A stretch of DNA of 49,400 nt from an uncultured Bacillota bacterium (GCA_937916565.1 CALFSR010000147.1:1-49400), one strand, 5' to 3'. Shown: positions 36,252 through 43,216, counted from the first letter of the stretch. Notes: a model not told the origin generated them from the letters alone. Translations and numbers: made by a program.

Positions 36252-36572
36252 TTAGTGGGCGGCGGTCAGGCGCAGGCCGATGATCCCCGCGAGGATCAGA
36301 GCGAGGCAGATCAGCCGTACCGGATCGCTGGATTCCTGCATGAAGAGGATGCCCACCAAGGCGGAACCGACGGCCCCGACGCCCGTCCAGACGGTGTAGG
36401 CCGTGCCCAGGGGCAGCGAGCGCATGGCGTAGCTGAGCAGCCCAAAGCTCACCAGCATCAAAGCAAAGGTGAGGATCGTGGGACCGAGGCGGGTGAAGCC
36501 GTCGGACACTTTCATGGCCGTGGCCCAGCCTACCTCAAACAGTCCGGCCACCAAAAGCGCCAACCAGGCCAA
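36252..36572 (-). CDS. sugE: SMR family exporter, Gdx/SugE-like (guanidinium exporter type)
   Basis: 106 residues, four membrane helices, the family's usual size. The TTG at 36572 is chosen because AAAGGAG lies 8 nt before it. Glu in VAGLFEVGWA is the essential proton/substrate Glu of helix 1; PLGTAYTVWTGVGAVGSALVGI is closer to Gdx/SugE than to EmrE (which has IWSGVG). Gdx proteins export guanidinium in exchange for protons. It heads the run SMR-guaD-DUF815. I looked for a guanidine riboswitch upstream and could not identify one; a hairpin (GCGCCGG arms, about 36598-36624) precedes the Shine-Dalgarno site. Confidence 0.85.
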   Translation of the reverse strand: MAWLALLVAGLFEVGWATAMKVSDGFTRLGPTILTFALMLVSFGLLSYAMRSLPLGTAYTVWTGVGAVGSALVGILFMQESSDPVRLICLALILAGIIGLRLTAAH

Positions 36573-36819
36573 GGCGGAATCTCCTTTCACGCGCGCCGGG
36601 CCTTCGGAAAAACCGGCGCGGTCCCGTCACGTCCCTCCGGCCCCCGGAGAGGCCGCCGCTGTCCCGGCGCAGGGGCCCGGCTTGCGGACGGACGGGCGCG
36701 ATCCTGGCCGCACGGCAGGCGGCCGGCTCGTCACCATATTCGCCGCCTTGTCGCCTTCACCTTGTCGACGCCGCCGCGGCCTGCCGCGAGCGCTTTGCCC
36801 GGCGGCTCCGCGGATGTGT

Positions 36820-36861
36820 TATAGTCGGACTAAGATTCGAAACCGCTAAGATTCGACACCG
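36820..36861 (+). promoter_or_regulatory. pgsB promoter region with two tandem 16-bp repeats
   Basis: A -10-like TATAGT at 36820-36825 is followed by two adjacent copies of CTAAGATTCGAAACCG (36830-36845 and 36846-36861; one mismatch, A/C). Transcription would start at about 36832, so the repeats lie at the start of the transcript, just before the Shine-Dalgarno site: a typical repressor position. The gap 36573-36876 (304 bp, divergent from the SMR gene) holds no gene. Confidence 0.55.
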
Positions 36862-36876
36862 GGCGGAGGACGCGAG

Positions 36877-38091
36877 ATGAACGTCCCCTTCGTCGGGCTC
36901 CTCGGCGTAACCGGCGGACTTGCCGCCTTGGGCCTGTGGGAAGCCCGCCGGCATGAAGCGGCGCTGGCCGCCATCTCCCTGCGGGTGCACGTCAACGGCA
37001 CCCGCGGCAAGACGTCGACGACCCGCACCATCGCGGCGCTGCTGCGCAGCCTGGGCATGCGGGTGGCGGCCAAGTGCACGGGCACGCTGCCCATCTACAT
37101 CGGTCCCGACGGGGTGGAGCGCCCGTGGCCCCGGCGCGGGCGCGCCCGGGTGCAGGAGCAGGTGCGCTTTTTGCAGGCGGCCGCCCGCGCCGGCGCCGAG
37201 GCGGCGGTCGTCGAGTGCATGGCGGTCGATCCCGCCCTGCAATGGATCTGTGAGCACCGCCTCATCCGGGCCCACATCGGCGTCATCACCAACGTGCGCC
37301 CGGACCACCTGGAGGACATGGGGCGCAGCCTCGAAGAGATCGCCCGCTCCCTGGCCAACACCATCCCGCGGGCCGGGTGGCTTGTGACCGCGGACGAGCG
37401 CTTCGCGCCGCTCTTTGCGGAGCTCGCGGCGCCCCTGGGCACCCGGGTCGTGGTGGCGCGGCCTGACCGGAACGGCGATCCGTCCGCGGAGCACCGGGCC
37501 ATCGCCGTGGAGGTCGCGGCGTGCGCGGGCTTTCCCCGGGAGGAGGCGCAGCGGGCTGCGGCACGGCTGCCCCGGCTGCGGCCGCAGATGACGCCGCTGC
37601 CGCCGCCGGCCGAGGCGGCCGTCTGGCTTCACCTTTGGTCCAACAACGATCCCGACTCGTTCCGAGCCGTTACGTCTGGGCCCGAGACGCCGGCCGGGCT
37701 GCGAGTGCCGCTCCTCAACCACCGCCGCGACCGGCCGTTGCGCACGCGGCTTTTTGCGGACCTCCTGGCGGAGTGGGACCCGCTCCCCCGGGTGCTGGTG
37801 ACGGGTGAGCCGGGCGCGGAGCGAGACCTGGTGCGGGCAGGGGTGCCCCTCGACCGCATCCGGCGGCTGCCGTTCCCGCCGCGGGCGGAAGACGTGTCCA
37901 GGGCGATCGCGGATTTGCCTGGCCCCGTCGTCGTCGTCGGCTGCGGCAACGCCCGGGGGATGGAGGACTTTGAGCCCGTAATGGTTGCGTCCGAAGCGCC
38001 CTTGGGCGACTTTACCGCCGCGGCGGCGGAAGGGAGCGGTCCAGGGCGCGGCGGTACGGTTGATCCGCCCGGCAGGGGGGCGCCATCGTGA
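36877..38091 (+). CDS. pgsB: Poly-gamma-glutamate synthase PgsB (CapB)
   Basis: 404 residues. A short membrane-anchoring N-terminus (about 4-20) precedes the Mur-ligase-like ATP site VNGTRGKTSTTR (residues 40-50), then CTGTLPIYIGPDG, VVECMAVDPALQWICEHRL and ITNVRPDHLEDMG, all standard PgsB landmarks. With PgsC it ligates glutamate through gamma-amide bonds at the inner face of the membrane, using ATP. Length fits B. subtilis PgsB (393). The stop overlaps the pgsC GTG by 4 nt. Product (capsule or released polymer) is not determined here. Confidence 0.95.
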   Translation: MNVPFVGLLGVTGGLAALGLWEARRHEAALAAISLRVHVNGTRGKTSTTRTIAALLRSLGMRVAAKCTGTLPIYIGPDGVERPWPRRGRARVQEQVRFLQAAARAGAEAAVVECMAVDPALQWICEHRLIRAHIGVITNVRPDHLEDMGRSLEEIARSLANTIPRAGWLVTADERFAPLFAELAAPLGTRVVVARPDRNGDPSAEHRAIAVEVAACAGFPREEAQRAAARLPRLRPQMTPLPPPAEAAVWLHLWSNNDPDSFRAVTSGPETPAGLRVPLLNHRRDRPLRTRLFADLLAEWDPLPRVLVTGEPGAERDLVRAGVPLDRIRRLPFPPRAEDVSRAIADLPGPVVVVGCGNARGMEDFEPVMVASEAPLGDFTAAAAEGSGPGRGGTVDPPGRGAPS

Positions 38092-38552
38092 TCGAGTTTG
38101 CCATCGGCCTCAGCATCGCCTTGAACCTGCTCGCGTACGAGCTTGCGGGTGTCACCGCGGGCGGCATGGTCGTGCCCGGGTACTTAGCCCTCTACCTGGA
38201 CCAACCCGGGCGCTTGACCGCGACGCTGCTTTGCGCGCTCATTACCCTTGCCGCGGTGCGGCTGCTCTCTCGAGCGGTCATCCTCTATGGCCGGCGTAAG
38301 TACGCGGCGATGATCCTGGTCGGGTTTCTCGTCAACGTCCTGCTCGATGAACTGCTGGTGCGGGCAGGTCCCTGGCTCGGCCCAAGCGGCGCCGGCCTGA
38401 GGGTTATCGGCTACATCGTGCCGGGACTCTTGGCCAACGAAATGTACGACCAAGGCGTGGTCCGCACCGCCGCCACGGCCCTTATCTGTGCCGTCATCGT
38501 GCGGGCGGCGACCGTCTTGCTCTTGCGGATCGGGGTGCTGGGCGGTGTCTAG
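38088..38552 (+). CDS. pgsC: Poly-gamma-glutamate synthase subunit PgsC (CapC)
   Basis: 154 residues, four to five membrane helices. GVTAGGMVVPGYLALYLDQP near the N-terminus and IGYIVPGLLANEMYDQGVVRTAATALI near the C-terminus are the conserved PgsC segments. It forms the membrane synthase with PgsB. GTG start in a GTGA overlap with pgsB. Confidence 0.95.
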   Translation: MIEFAIGLSIALNLLAYELAGVTAGGMVVPGYLALYLDQPGRLTATLLCALITLAAVRLLSRAVILYGRRKYAAMILVGFLVNVLLDELLVRAGPWLGPSGAGLRVIGYIVPGLLANEMYDQGVVRTAATALICAVIVRAATVLLLRIGVLGGV

Positions 38553-39555
38553 GACGCCTCCCGTGTACCGGCCCCCTCGCGGGCGCTGGAAGTTGCCGAC
38601 CGTCGCGCTGGTCGCGGCCGCGGCGGTGCTCATGGCCGGCTACGGCCTCTGGCTGCACCAGGCGGGGGGCTGGGACGATCTGCGGCTGTCTTCCATGGAA
38701 CGCGAGGCCCAGGCGATCATGGCCGCGGGGATGCAGGCCATCGCGGCCGCCAGGGAGGAAGCGCGGGTGCCCATTGACCGCCGGGTCGATCCTAACGAGA
38801 CGGGGCTCATCGGCGTCGAGTGGACCGTCATCACGACGACCTTGGGAAACCTGCAGGCCAAGCGCACCGCGACCCACCCTGCCTGGGCGAGCGCCGTCGT
38901 CCGCTGGATGCGGGAGGCGGGCGCCGGGCCGGGTGATGTGGTCTGGGCCGCCTTCTCAGGGTCTTTCCCGGGATTGAATCTCGCCGTGCTGGCCGCCGCG
39001 GAGGCGATGGACGTGCGCCTGGTGGCCATTTCGTCCCTGGGCGCTTCAACTTGGGGAGCCAACTTGCCGGAGTTCACATGGGGCGCGATGGAGCGGGTCC
39101 TGCGGGAGCAGGGCATCGTGAGCGGCGGGTCCGTCGCCCTGACGCTGGGCGCGGACGAGGATCGAGGCCTCGGCTTGCTATTCGATGAAGGCGTCGACGC
39201 CTTGCGAGCCGCGGCCGCGGCCAGCGGCTTGCCGCTCTTGGAGCCCGAGAGCCTCGAACAGGCCATCGCGCTGCGTCTTGCGACATGGGAAGGCGCCAGC
39301 GGGGACAGGATGCCTGCGCTGTTTGTCAACGTGGGCGGCGGCCATGCGAGCCTCGGGCGGTGTCCCGACTCCGAGCGCTGGCCGGCCGGGCTGTCCCACG
39401 AGGCACGCCCGTGTCCGGGCGGCGTGCCGGGCGTGCTGCACGTGCTCAGCCAGCGGGGTGTGCCCGTCCTCCACCTGCTCAACGTGCGGGAGCTGGCCGC
39501 CATGGCCGGGATTCCCATCGATGCCCGGTTTGACCCGCGCAACTGGTCCCGCTAG
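38545..39555 (+). CDS. pgsW: Poly-gamma-glutamate system protein PgsW
   Basis: About 336 residues from the GTG overlapping the pgsC stop by 8 nt. One N-terminal membrane segment (about 17-37) anchors an extracytoplasmic domain: DPNETGLIGVEWTVITTTLGNLQAKRTATHPAWA, VVWAAFSGSFPGLNLAVLAAAEAM, ISSLGASTWGANLPEFTWGAME and FVNVGGGHASLG. This fits the PgsW family found with PgsB/PgsC in place of PgsA. Its biochemical role is not known; handling or export of the polymer is inferred from context. Confidence 0.88.
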   Translation: MSRTPPVYRPPRGRWKLPTVALVAAAAVLMAGYGLWLHQAGGWDDLRLSSMEREAQAIMAAGMQAIAAAREEARVPIDRRVDPNETGLIGVEWTVITTTLGNLQAKRTATHPAWASAVVRWMREAGAGPGDVVWAAFSGSFPGLNLAVLAAAEAMDVRLVAISSLGASTWGANLPEFTWGAMERVLREQGIVSGGSVALTLGADEDRGLGLLFDEGVDALRAAAAASGLPLLEPESLEQAIALRLATWEGASGDRMPALFVNVGGGHASLGRCPDSERWPAGLSHEARPCPGGVPGVLHVLSQRGVPVLHLLNVRELAAMAGIPIDARFDPRNWSR

Positions 39556-39592
39556 CCGCGGCGCCTTCCCGGGCGGATGGTTCGAGCCCCGG

Positions 39593-39853
39593 CTATGGCT
39601 TCACGGCATTTGGCGCATCAGGCGCCCGCGGGTCGGTGCCCGGGCCGGCGCCGGGTTGGGCCGAGGCGCCCGGCGTGGAAGGCAGCGGCATCGGCGTGAA
39701 GGACGCTCCGCCGGGCGGGACCGGCGAGCCTAGGCCGCCCGCCATGCCCTTAAGCGCATCGTCCTCCAGCGGTCCGGCCCCGGCGGCCGAGGGCTCTCCC
39801 AACGCCGCGGCCTGCGGCTCACCCGGCTTGAACTGCTTCCCGGGCGCAGACAT
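39593..39853 (-). CDS. Double-glycine leader peptide F, finger-less, overlapping peptide A
   Basis: 86 residues. The leader ends PLEDDALKGMAGG (Gly-Gly about residues 39-40), the same motif as in the sister peptides. The core is Pro/Gly/Ala-rich (SPVPPGGASFTPMPLPS and on) and contains no Cys or His at all. There is no Shine-Dalgarno site before the ATG at 39853, an in-frame TGA lies 8 codons before it, and the frame starts exactly where peptide A's finger breaks off in another frame. Either it is translated by coupling to A, or A and F are remnants of two genes joined by a deletion. It converges with pgsW. Confidence 0.6.
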   Translation of the reverse strand: MSAPGKQFKPGEPQAAALGEPSAAGAGPLEDDALKGMAGGLGSPVPPGGASFTPMPLPSTPGASAQPGAGPGTDPRAPDAPNAVKP

Positions 39854-40062
39854 GGACTGCTGATCGGATCGTCAAACGTTACGCCGCAGAAGGGGCACTG
39901 GTTCTCGTCGTACCAGTTGCCGCCCGCGACGTCCATCATGGCCGCCTCGTCCATTCGGGCTGCGTCGTCCATCGTGCCGCCGCCGGAAAGCATCGCTTTG
40001 TCCTGGTGAAGCAGTTGACCCGTCGTGGGCAGTCCCTTGTCGTGTTCGTCCTGTCCCATCAT
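39730..40062 (-). CDS. Double-glycine leader peptide A with half a zinc-finger-like core
   Basis: 110 residues as an open frame. The leader ends RMDEAAMMDVAGG (Gly47-Gly48); the core begins NWYDENQCPFCGVTFDD, giving Cys56-x2-Cys59 and the Phe seen in sister peptides, but the expected His/Cys half is missing and the frame runs on into Arg/Pro/Ser-rich sequence that overlaps peptide F by 124 nt. Two adjacent ATG codons (40062, 40059) follow GGAGGAG; the second is better spaced. Probable last member of the C-B-A transcript. Truncated or frameshifted relative to its siblings. Confidence 0.65.
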   Translation of the reverse strand: MMGQDEHDKGLPTTGQLLHQDKAMLSGGGTMDDAARMDEAAMMDVAGGNWYDENQCPFCGVTFDDPISSPCLRPGSSSSRVSRRPRRWESPRPPGPDRWRTMRLRAWRAA

Positions 40063-40130
40063 GCTCCTCCACTCCGTTTCTCACAACAGGCGGTTTCCGC
40101 CGTCGACCTTCCAGGACGGGCCGGGGCAAC

Positions 40131-40442
40131 TCAAGGCCGGTCCAGGGGGAGCTGGTGGGGAAGCGGAAACGGCATAGCCGGGCTCGGGTTCCTCCAACAG
40201 GCGGATGTCAGCGTATGTCTTATGTAGTCCACGTACTTGAAAGTCTGCCTGCGGTACGCGCACGTCGCCCACGTCTCGTCCAGGACGTTCGTGTTTCCGC
40301 CCGCCACGGCGTGCAGCGCGGCGTCGTCAAGCATGCCGGCGTCGCCTGCCGCCTGGGGCGTCGTGCCGCACACATGGGCGTCTTCCTGCGATAACTCCCG
40401 GCGTTCCTCGAAAAACCGAGAACCGCTCTTTTGCAAGCTCAT
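40131..40442 (-). CDS. Double-glycine leader peptide B with degenerate zinc-finger-like core
   Basis: 103 residues from the ATG of MSLQKSGSRFF, nearly the same opening as peptide C (MRLQKSGSGLF); the longer open frame upstream overlaps peptide C antiparallel in sense and is rejected. The leader ends MLDDAALHAVAGG (Gly48-Gly49). The core TCAYRRQTFKYVDYIRHTLTSAC keeps the finger spacing, with Cys61, Phe, His76 and Cys82, but the second Cys is Arg64, so tetrahedral metal binding as in the siblings is doubtful. A Pro-rich tail follows. It lies 76 nt after peptide C and 68 nt before A. Confidence 0.75.
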   Translation of the reverse strand: MSLQKSGSRFFEERRELSQEDAHVCGTTPQAAGDAGMLDDAALHAVAGGNTNVLDETWATCAYRRQTFKYVDYIRHTLTSACWRNPSPAMPFPLPHQLPLDRP

Positions 40443-40518
40443 CCCTGGTCCCCGTTTCAGCGCCCGGTCCAGGCAACCGGGGCAAACCCGCGGCCGGCGC
40501 CGGTGTCGTCCGCCGGGC

Positions 40519-40869
40519 TTAGAACTTCGACGACGGGATGCCGCCCGCGCAGGAGGCGAGGTGGTTCCTATACTCAATCCCGTTGGCGAAGGACATGCCG
40601 CAGGACCGGCAACGGAGCTCGGGAAGGCCCTCGGCGATGACGCCGCCGGGAACGGCAGGAATGCCAGGCACGAGGGGATCGGCAGGAACGACAACTGCGC
40701 CTCCGGGCGGTGGTTCGGAAAACCCGCCCGCAGCGCATTCCAACGCTGCGTCGTCCAGCTTGCCTGCGCAGCCCGCTCCCTCGGCCTTGTCAAGAAGCCC
40801 ATTGGCTTCCTTCTGAAAGAGTCCCTGCTCCTCGTCGAAAAGCCCAGAGCCGCTCTTCTGCAAACGCAT
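40519..40869 (-). CDS. Double-glycine leader peptide C with C2HC zinc-finger-like core
   Basis: 116 residues; ATG at 40869 nine nt after AGGAGG. The long frame reaching 41739 is antisense to nfo and is not used. Leader: MRLQKSGSGLFDEE, FQKEANGLLDKAE, then KLDDAALECAAGG (Gly48-Gly49). After a Pro/Val-rich linker (about 50-85) comes the finger Cys87-x2-Cys90-x12-His103-x3-Cys107 with Phe and Tyr at structural positions (CGMSFANGIEYRNHLASC). Cleavage after Gly-Gly by the C39 domain of the 45473 transporter would release a peptide of about 67 residues. First gene of the C-B-A unit, with a palindromic site and -10 upstream. Confidence 0.8.
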   Translation of the reverse strand: MRLQKSGSGLFDEEQGLFQKEANGLLDKAEGAGCAGKLDDAALECAAGGFSEPPPGGAVVVPADPLVPGIPAVPGGVIAEGLPELRCRSCGMSFANGIEYRNHLASCAGGIPSSKF

Positions 40870-40920
40870 CCCCGATCCTCCTTCACCGTAAGAGAGTGTC
40901 AAGGGGTTGCTTCTGCCACC

Positions 40921-40968
40921 ATGGTAGTGCCGCCGCGCCATTGACGTCACGGGTGCAGGCACCCCAAT
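40921..40968 (-). promoter_or_regulatory. Promoter of peptide C with shared palindromic operator
   Basis: Palindrome GGGTGC-AG-GCACCC (40951-40964), flanked by CAAT, lies exactly 24 nt upstream of a -10-like TACCAT (minus strand, 40921-40926), itself followed by GG. The same layout occurs before peptide D. No good -35 hexamer is present at 17 nt, which fits an activator-dependent promoter with the site centred near -43. Confidence 0.6.
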
Positions 40969-41004
40969 CTTTTGGTCGAACACATCCCCGTGAGGTGCAT
41001 GCAG

Positions 41005-42114
41005 ATGAAAATCGGTTCCCATGTGTCTTTCTCCGCGAAGGGTCTGCTCAACGCAGCGGAGGAAGCCATCAGCTACGGCGCCACGACCTTCATGGTCTAC
41101 ACCGGCGCGCCCCAGAACACCCGCCGCAAGTCCATGGAGGAGCAGTACGTCCCCGAGGGGCTCGCCCTCATGAAGGAGCACGGCATCGAGGAGATCGTCG
41201 TGCACGCGCCCTACATCATCAACCTGGCGTCGCCGAAGCGAGAGACGTTCCGCCTGGCGGTGGAGTTCCTGCAGCAGGAGATCGAGCGCACCGCCTACAT
41301 GGGTGTGGAGAACATCGTGCTGCACCCGGGGGCCTTTGTGGAGAAAGACCTCGAGTACGGCGTCGGGCGTATCGTCGAGGGCCTCGACGAAGTGTTGTCG
41401 GTGGACGGGAACGTGTGCATCGCCCTCGAGACGATGGCGGGCAAGGGCACCGAGATCGGCCGGTCCTTTGAAGAGATCGCCGCCATCATCGAGCGGGCCG
41501 CGCACAGCGACCGCCTGCGGGTCTGCTTCGATACGTGCCACACCCATGACGCGGGCTATGACATTATCGACGACTTCGACGGGGTCATGGAACAGTTCGA
41601 CCGTATTATCGGCCTGGACCGCCTGAGCGTCATCCACATCAACGACAGCAAAAACCCCCGCGGTGCCCGCAAAGACAGGCACGCACCCGTCGGCGCCGGG
41701 CACATCGGCTTCGACGCGATTCACCGCATCGTGCACCATGAGGTCGTCCGGGACAAGCCCATCATCCTGGAAACCCCGTGGATCGGGAAAGATGCCGCGA
41801 CGCAGCGGCCGATGTACGAGGCGGAGATCGCTTTGCTCCGGGGAAACGCGGGCGAGCGCTTCGGCCCCGCGTTCCGCGAAGATGTCGCCAAGCTGCGCTC
41901 CTTTTTTGCGGAGGTGCTCGAAGACCCCGGCGACAACGGCCGCCGCTACGTGCTCTCCACTTGGGAAACCCTGCAGGACAAGAAACAGAAGGCCGCGGAC
42001 AAGCGGGAACCGATGGAGCGTCTCTACGACCTCGTCGTGGAGCGGGAACTGTTGCCCGGCCTCAGCGAGGAGCAGATCAACATGCGCCTCGTCGGATACT
42101 TCGCAGGTCTGTGA
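41005..42114 (+). CDS. nfo: Endonuclease IV (Nfo) with C-terminal extension
   Basis: 369 residues; the ATG of MKIGSHVS is chosen, 7 nt after GAGGTG. All metal ligands of the TIM-barrel AP endonuclease are present: HAPY, HPGA, ALETMAGKG, FDTCHTHDAG, HINDSK, KDRHAPVG and ETPW. It cleaves DNA at abasic sites. The usual protein is about 280-300 residues; here some 80-90 more follow (FGPAFREDVAKLRSFFAEVLED to MRLVGYFAGL), helical and charged, of unknown function. It is the only plus-strand gene inside the peptide cluster, divergent from peptide C and convergent with D. Confidence 0.92.
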   Translation: MKIGSHVSFSAKGLLNAAEEAISYGATTFMVYTGAPQNTRRKSMEEQYVPEGLALMKEHGIEEIVVHAPYIINLASPKRETFRLAVEFLQQEIERTAYMGVENIVLHPGAFVEKDLEYGVGRIVEGLDEVLSVDGNVCIALETMAGKGTEIGRSFEEIAAIIERAAHSDRLRVCFDTCHTHDAGYDIIDDFDGVMEQFDRIIGLDRLSVIHINDSKNPRGARKDRHAPVGAGHIGFDAIHRIVHHEVVRDKPIILETPWIGKDAATQRPMYEAEIALLRGNAGERFGPAFREDVAKLRSFFAEVLEDPGDNGRRYVLSTWETLQDKKQKAADKREPMERLYDLVVERELLPGLSEEQINMRLVGYFAGL

Positions 42115-42133
42115 AGGGGAAGAGGTAGGAAAA

Positions 42134-42186
42134 GGGCCCCAGCGCGGCGCTCCGCTGCCCGTGCGGCGAAGGACCGCGCTGGGCCC
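42134..42186. terminator. Bidirectional terminator-like stem between nfo and peptide D
   Basis: Arms 42134-42147 and 42174-42186 pair over 13 bp with one bulged C (core CCCAGCGCGG). On the minus strand the stem is followed by TTTTCC. It separates convergent nfo and peptide D. Confidence 0.6.
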
Positions 42187-42224
42187 CCAATGGCCCGTCT
42201 TCGGCTACGAGCGGTCGTTTTCGG

Positions 42225-42536
42225 CTACGACGGCCCGCCCCCGGGCGGCAGGATCACGAGCCCGTCGCGAATGCTGGCCGGCGCGGGGCAATCGTGGAAA
42301 TTCAACTCCTGCGCGGACTTAAACAGCCCGCCGCAGGAGGGGCATACGACAGGCGACCACTGCTGGCCGGGGTCCGGACGCTGGATGCCGCCCGCCAAGG
42401 AGAGCAATGCGTCGTCGGTCAGCGGCCTGCCGCCCAGCTCCTGTTTGTCCAAGGCCCCGCCGCCTTTGTCCTGGCCAAGGAACTCCCGCTTTTCACTGAA
42501 CAACCGGGACTGCTTATCCTGGAAGCCGAACGCCAT
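42225..42536 (-). CDS. Double-glycine leader peptide D with C2HC zinc-finger-like core
   Basis: 103 residues; ATG follows GAGGAGGG. The leader carries RLFSEKREFLGQDK and ALDKQE, like peptides B and C, and ends PLTDDALLSLAGG (Gly49-Gly50). The core has Cys65-x2-Cys68-x12-His81-x1-Cys83 (CPSCGGLFKSAQELNFHDC), with Phe and Leu at the finger's hydrophobic positions, then a Pro/Gly tail. The His-x-Cys spacing is tighter than in classical fingers. It has its own promoter with the palindromic operator shared with peptide C. Confidence 0.8.
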   Translation of the reverse strand: MAFGFQDKQSRLFSEKREFLGQDKGGGALDKQELGGRPLTDDALLSLAGGIQRPDPGQQWSPVVCPSCGGLFKSAQELNFHDCPAPASIRDGLVILPPGGGPS

Positions 42537-42598
42537 CTCGATCCCTCCTCAATCGCCGGGAGACGAGCTTGCCCGGCCCTGCCGGACTATCCGGTTCC

Positions 42599-42646
42599 AT
42601 CGTACACGACGCCGAATCTTGAGCGCATGGGTGCACGCACCCCAAT
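42599..42646 (-). promoter_or_regulatory. Promoter of peptide D with shared palindromic operator
   Basis: Palindrome GGGTGC-AC-GCACCC (42629-42642), flanked by CAAT, lies exactly 24 nt upstream of -10-like TACGAT (minus strand, 42599-42604), again followed by GG; predicted leader about 55 nt. The 18-bp block differs from the peptide C copy at one base. Confidence 0.6.
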
Positions 42647-42732
42647 TGCGAGCAGCGGTTACGAGAACGTCCGCTGTCGCAGTACGCCGGCGTCCGGTTC
42701 CCGAGGATGGCGGAGGAAGAATCCTGCGGAGA

Positions 42733-42960
42733 TTACTCTGCCCCGTGCACGATGCGGCGGTGCGCCCTAAGGTCGTCCTCGGAACCGAAGCTGCCGCCGC
42801 ACACGAAGCAGATCCAGCGCGGGAACGTAACGGCCGCGGTCGGGTCATTGAGACCTGCCGCCAGCCCGTCCAGCTCCTCCTCGCTCAACAAGCCGGCTTG
42901 ATCCTGCGGTTTGGCTGCGAGAGCCTCGCCGGTCTTCAAGGTGGTCTTTTCGGGAGTCAT
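42733..42960 (-). CDS. Double-glycine-type leader peptide E with canonical C2H2 finger
   Basis: 75 residues from the ATG at 42960, about 8 nt after AAGGGGGG (a GTG seven codons earlier overlaps that site). The leader ends LLSEEELDGLAAG (Ala35-Gly36), matching the NHLP/Nif11-like LSEEEL-x-x-h-A-G-G form with AG in place of GG. The C-terminus is a textbook finger: Cys51-x2-Cys54-x12-His67-x4-His72, with Phe and Leu in place (CGGSFGSEDDLRAHRRIVH). Very short tail. It is the peptide closest to the exporter operon. The 256-nt gap upstream (42961-43216) contains no accepted gene; TATAAG in it may be a -10. Confidence 0.8.
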   Translation of the reverse strand: MTPEKTTLKTGEALAAKPQDQAGLLSEEELDGLAAGLNDPTAAVTFPRWICFVCGGSFGSEDDLRAHRRIVHGAE

Positions 42961-43216
42961 GGGCGAACCCCCCTTCTCCACGCCGGGTGGCTAACACCGG
43001 GCGCCGCCGGCCGCCGGAAAAACCTCCCGCGGGACGCGCCCCGTCAATGCAACAGTTCCTCGCGTGGGCCGCAAATGCCTGCTAATTCCTTATATTCCTC
43101 TGGCCCCTCCACGCGCGCTGGATGATTGCCTACGGCCGTCCGCTGACCGCCTGGCCCGGTGGCCGGGTGCACTTGTTGCCGATGATATGCTGGTCGCATG
43201 ACGTCACGTCGAGCTG

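Noticed and set aside
36573..36740. Guanidine riboswitch in front of the Gdx-like gene
   Set aside because: None of the conserved guanidine-I, II or III sequence blocks could be found; only a simple hairpin is seen.
39570..39595. GGTTCGAGCCCC, resembling a tRNA T-arm
   Set aside because: No acceptor, D-arm or anticodon stem can be drawn around it; it lies in the short gap between pgsW and peptide F.
40443..40886. Extension of the peptide B frame to a 251-residue protein
   Set aside because: The extra part is low-complexity antisense-like translation across gene C in another frame; the ATG at 40442 gives an opening matching peptide C.
40870..41739. Extension of the peptide C frame to 406 residues
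   Set aside because: The extension is exactly antisense to the well-supported nfo gene; AGGAGG just before 40869 fixes the start.
43044..43199. A 51-codon minus-strand frame after the second export ABC gene, ending in a KELAGICGPREELLH-like sequence
   Set aside because: It lacks a ribosome site, a double-glycine motif and the Cys/His pattern of the sister peptides; probably chance, though its position is suggestive.
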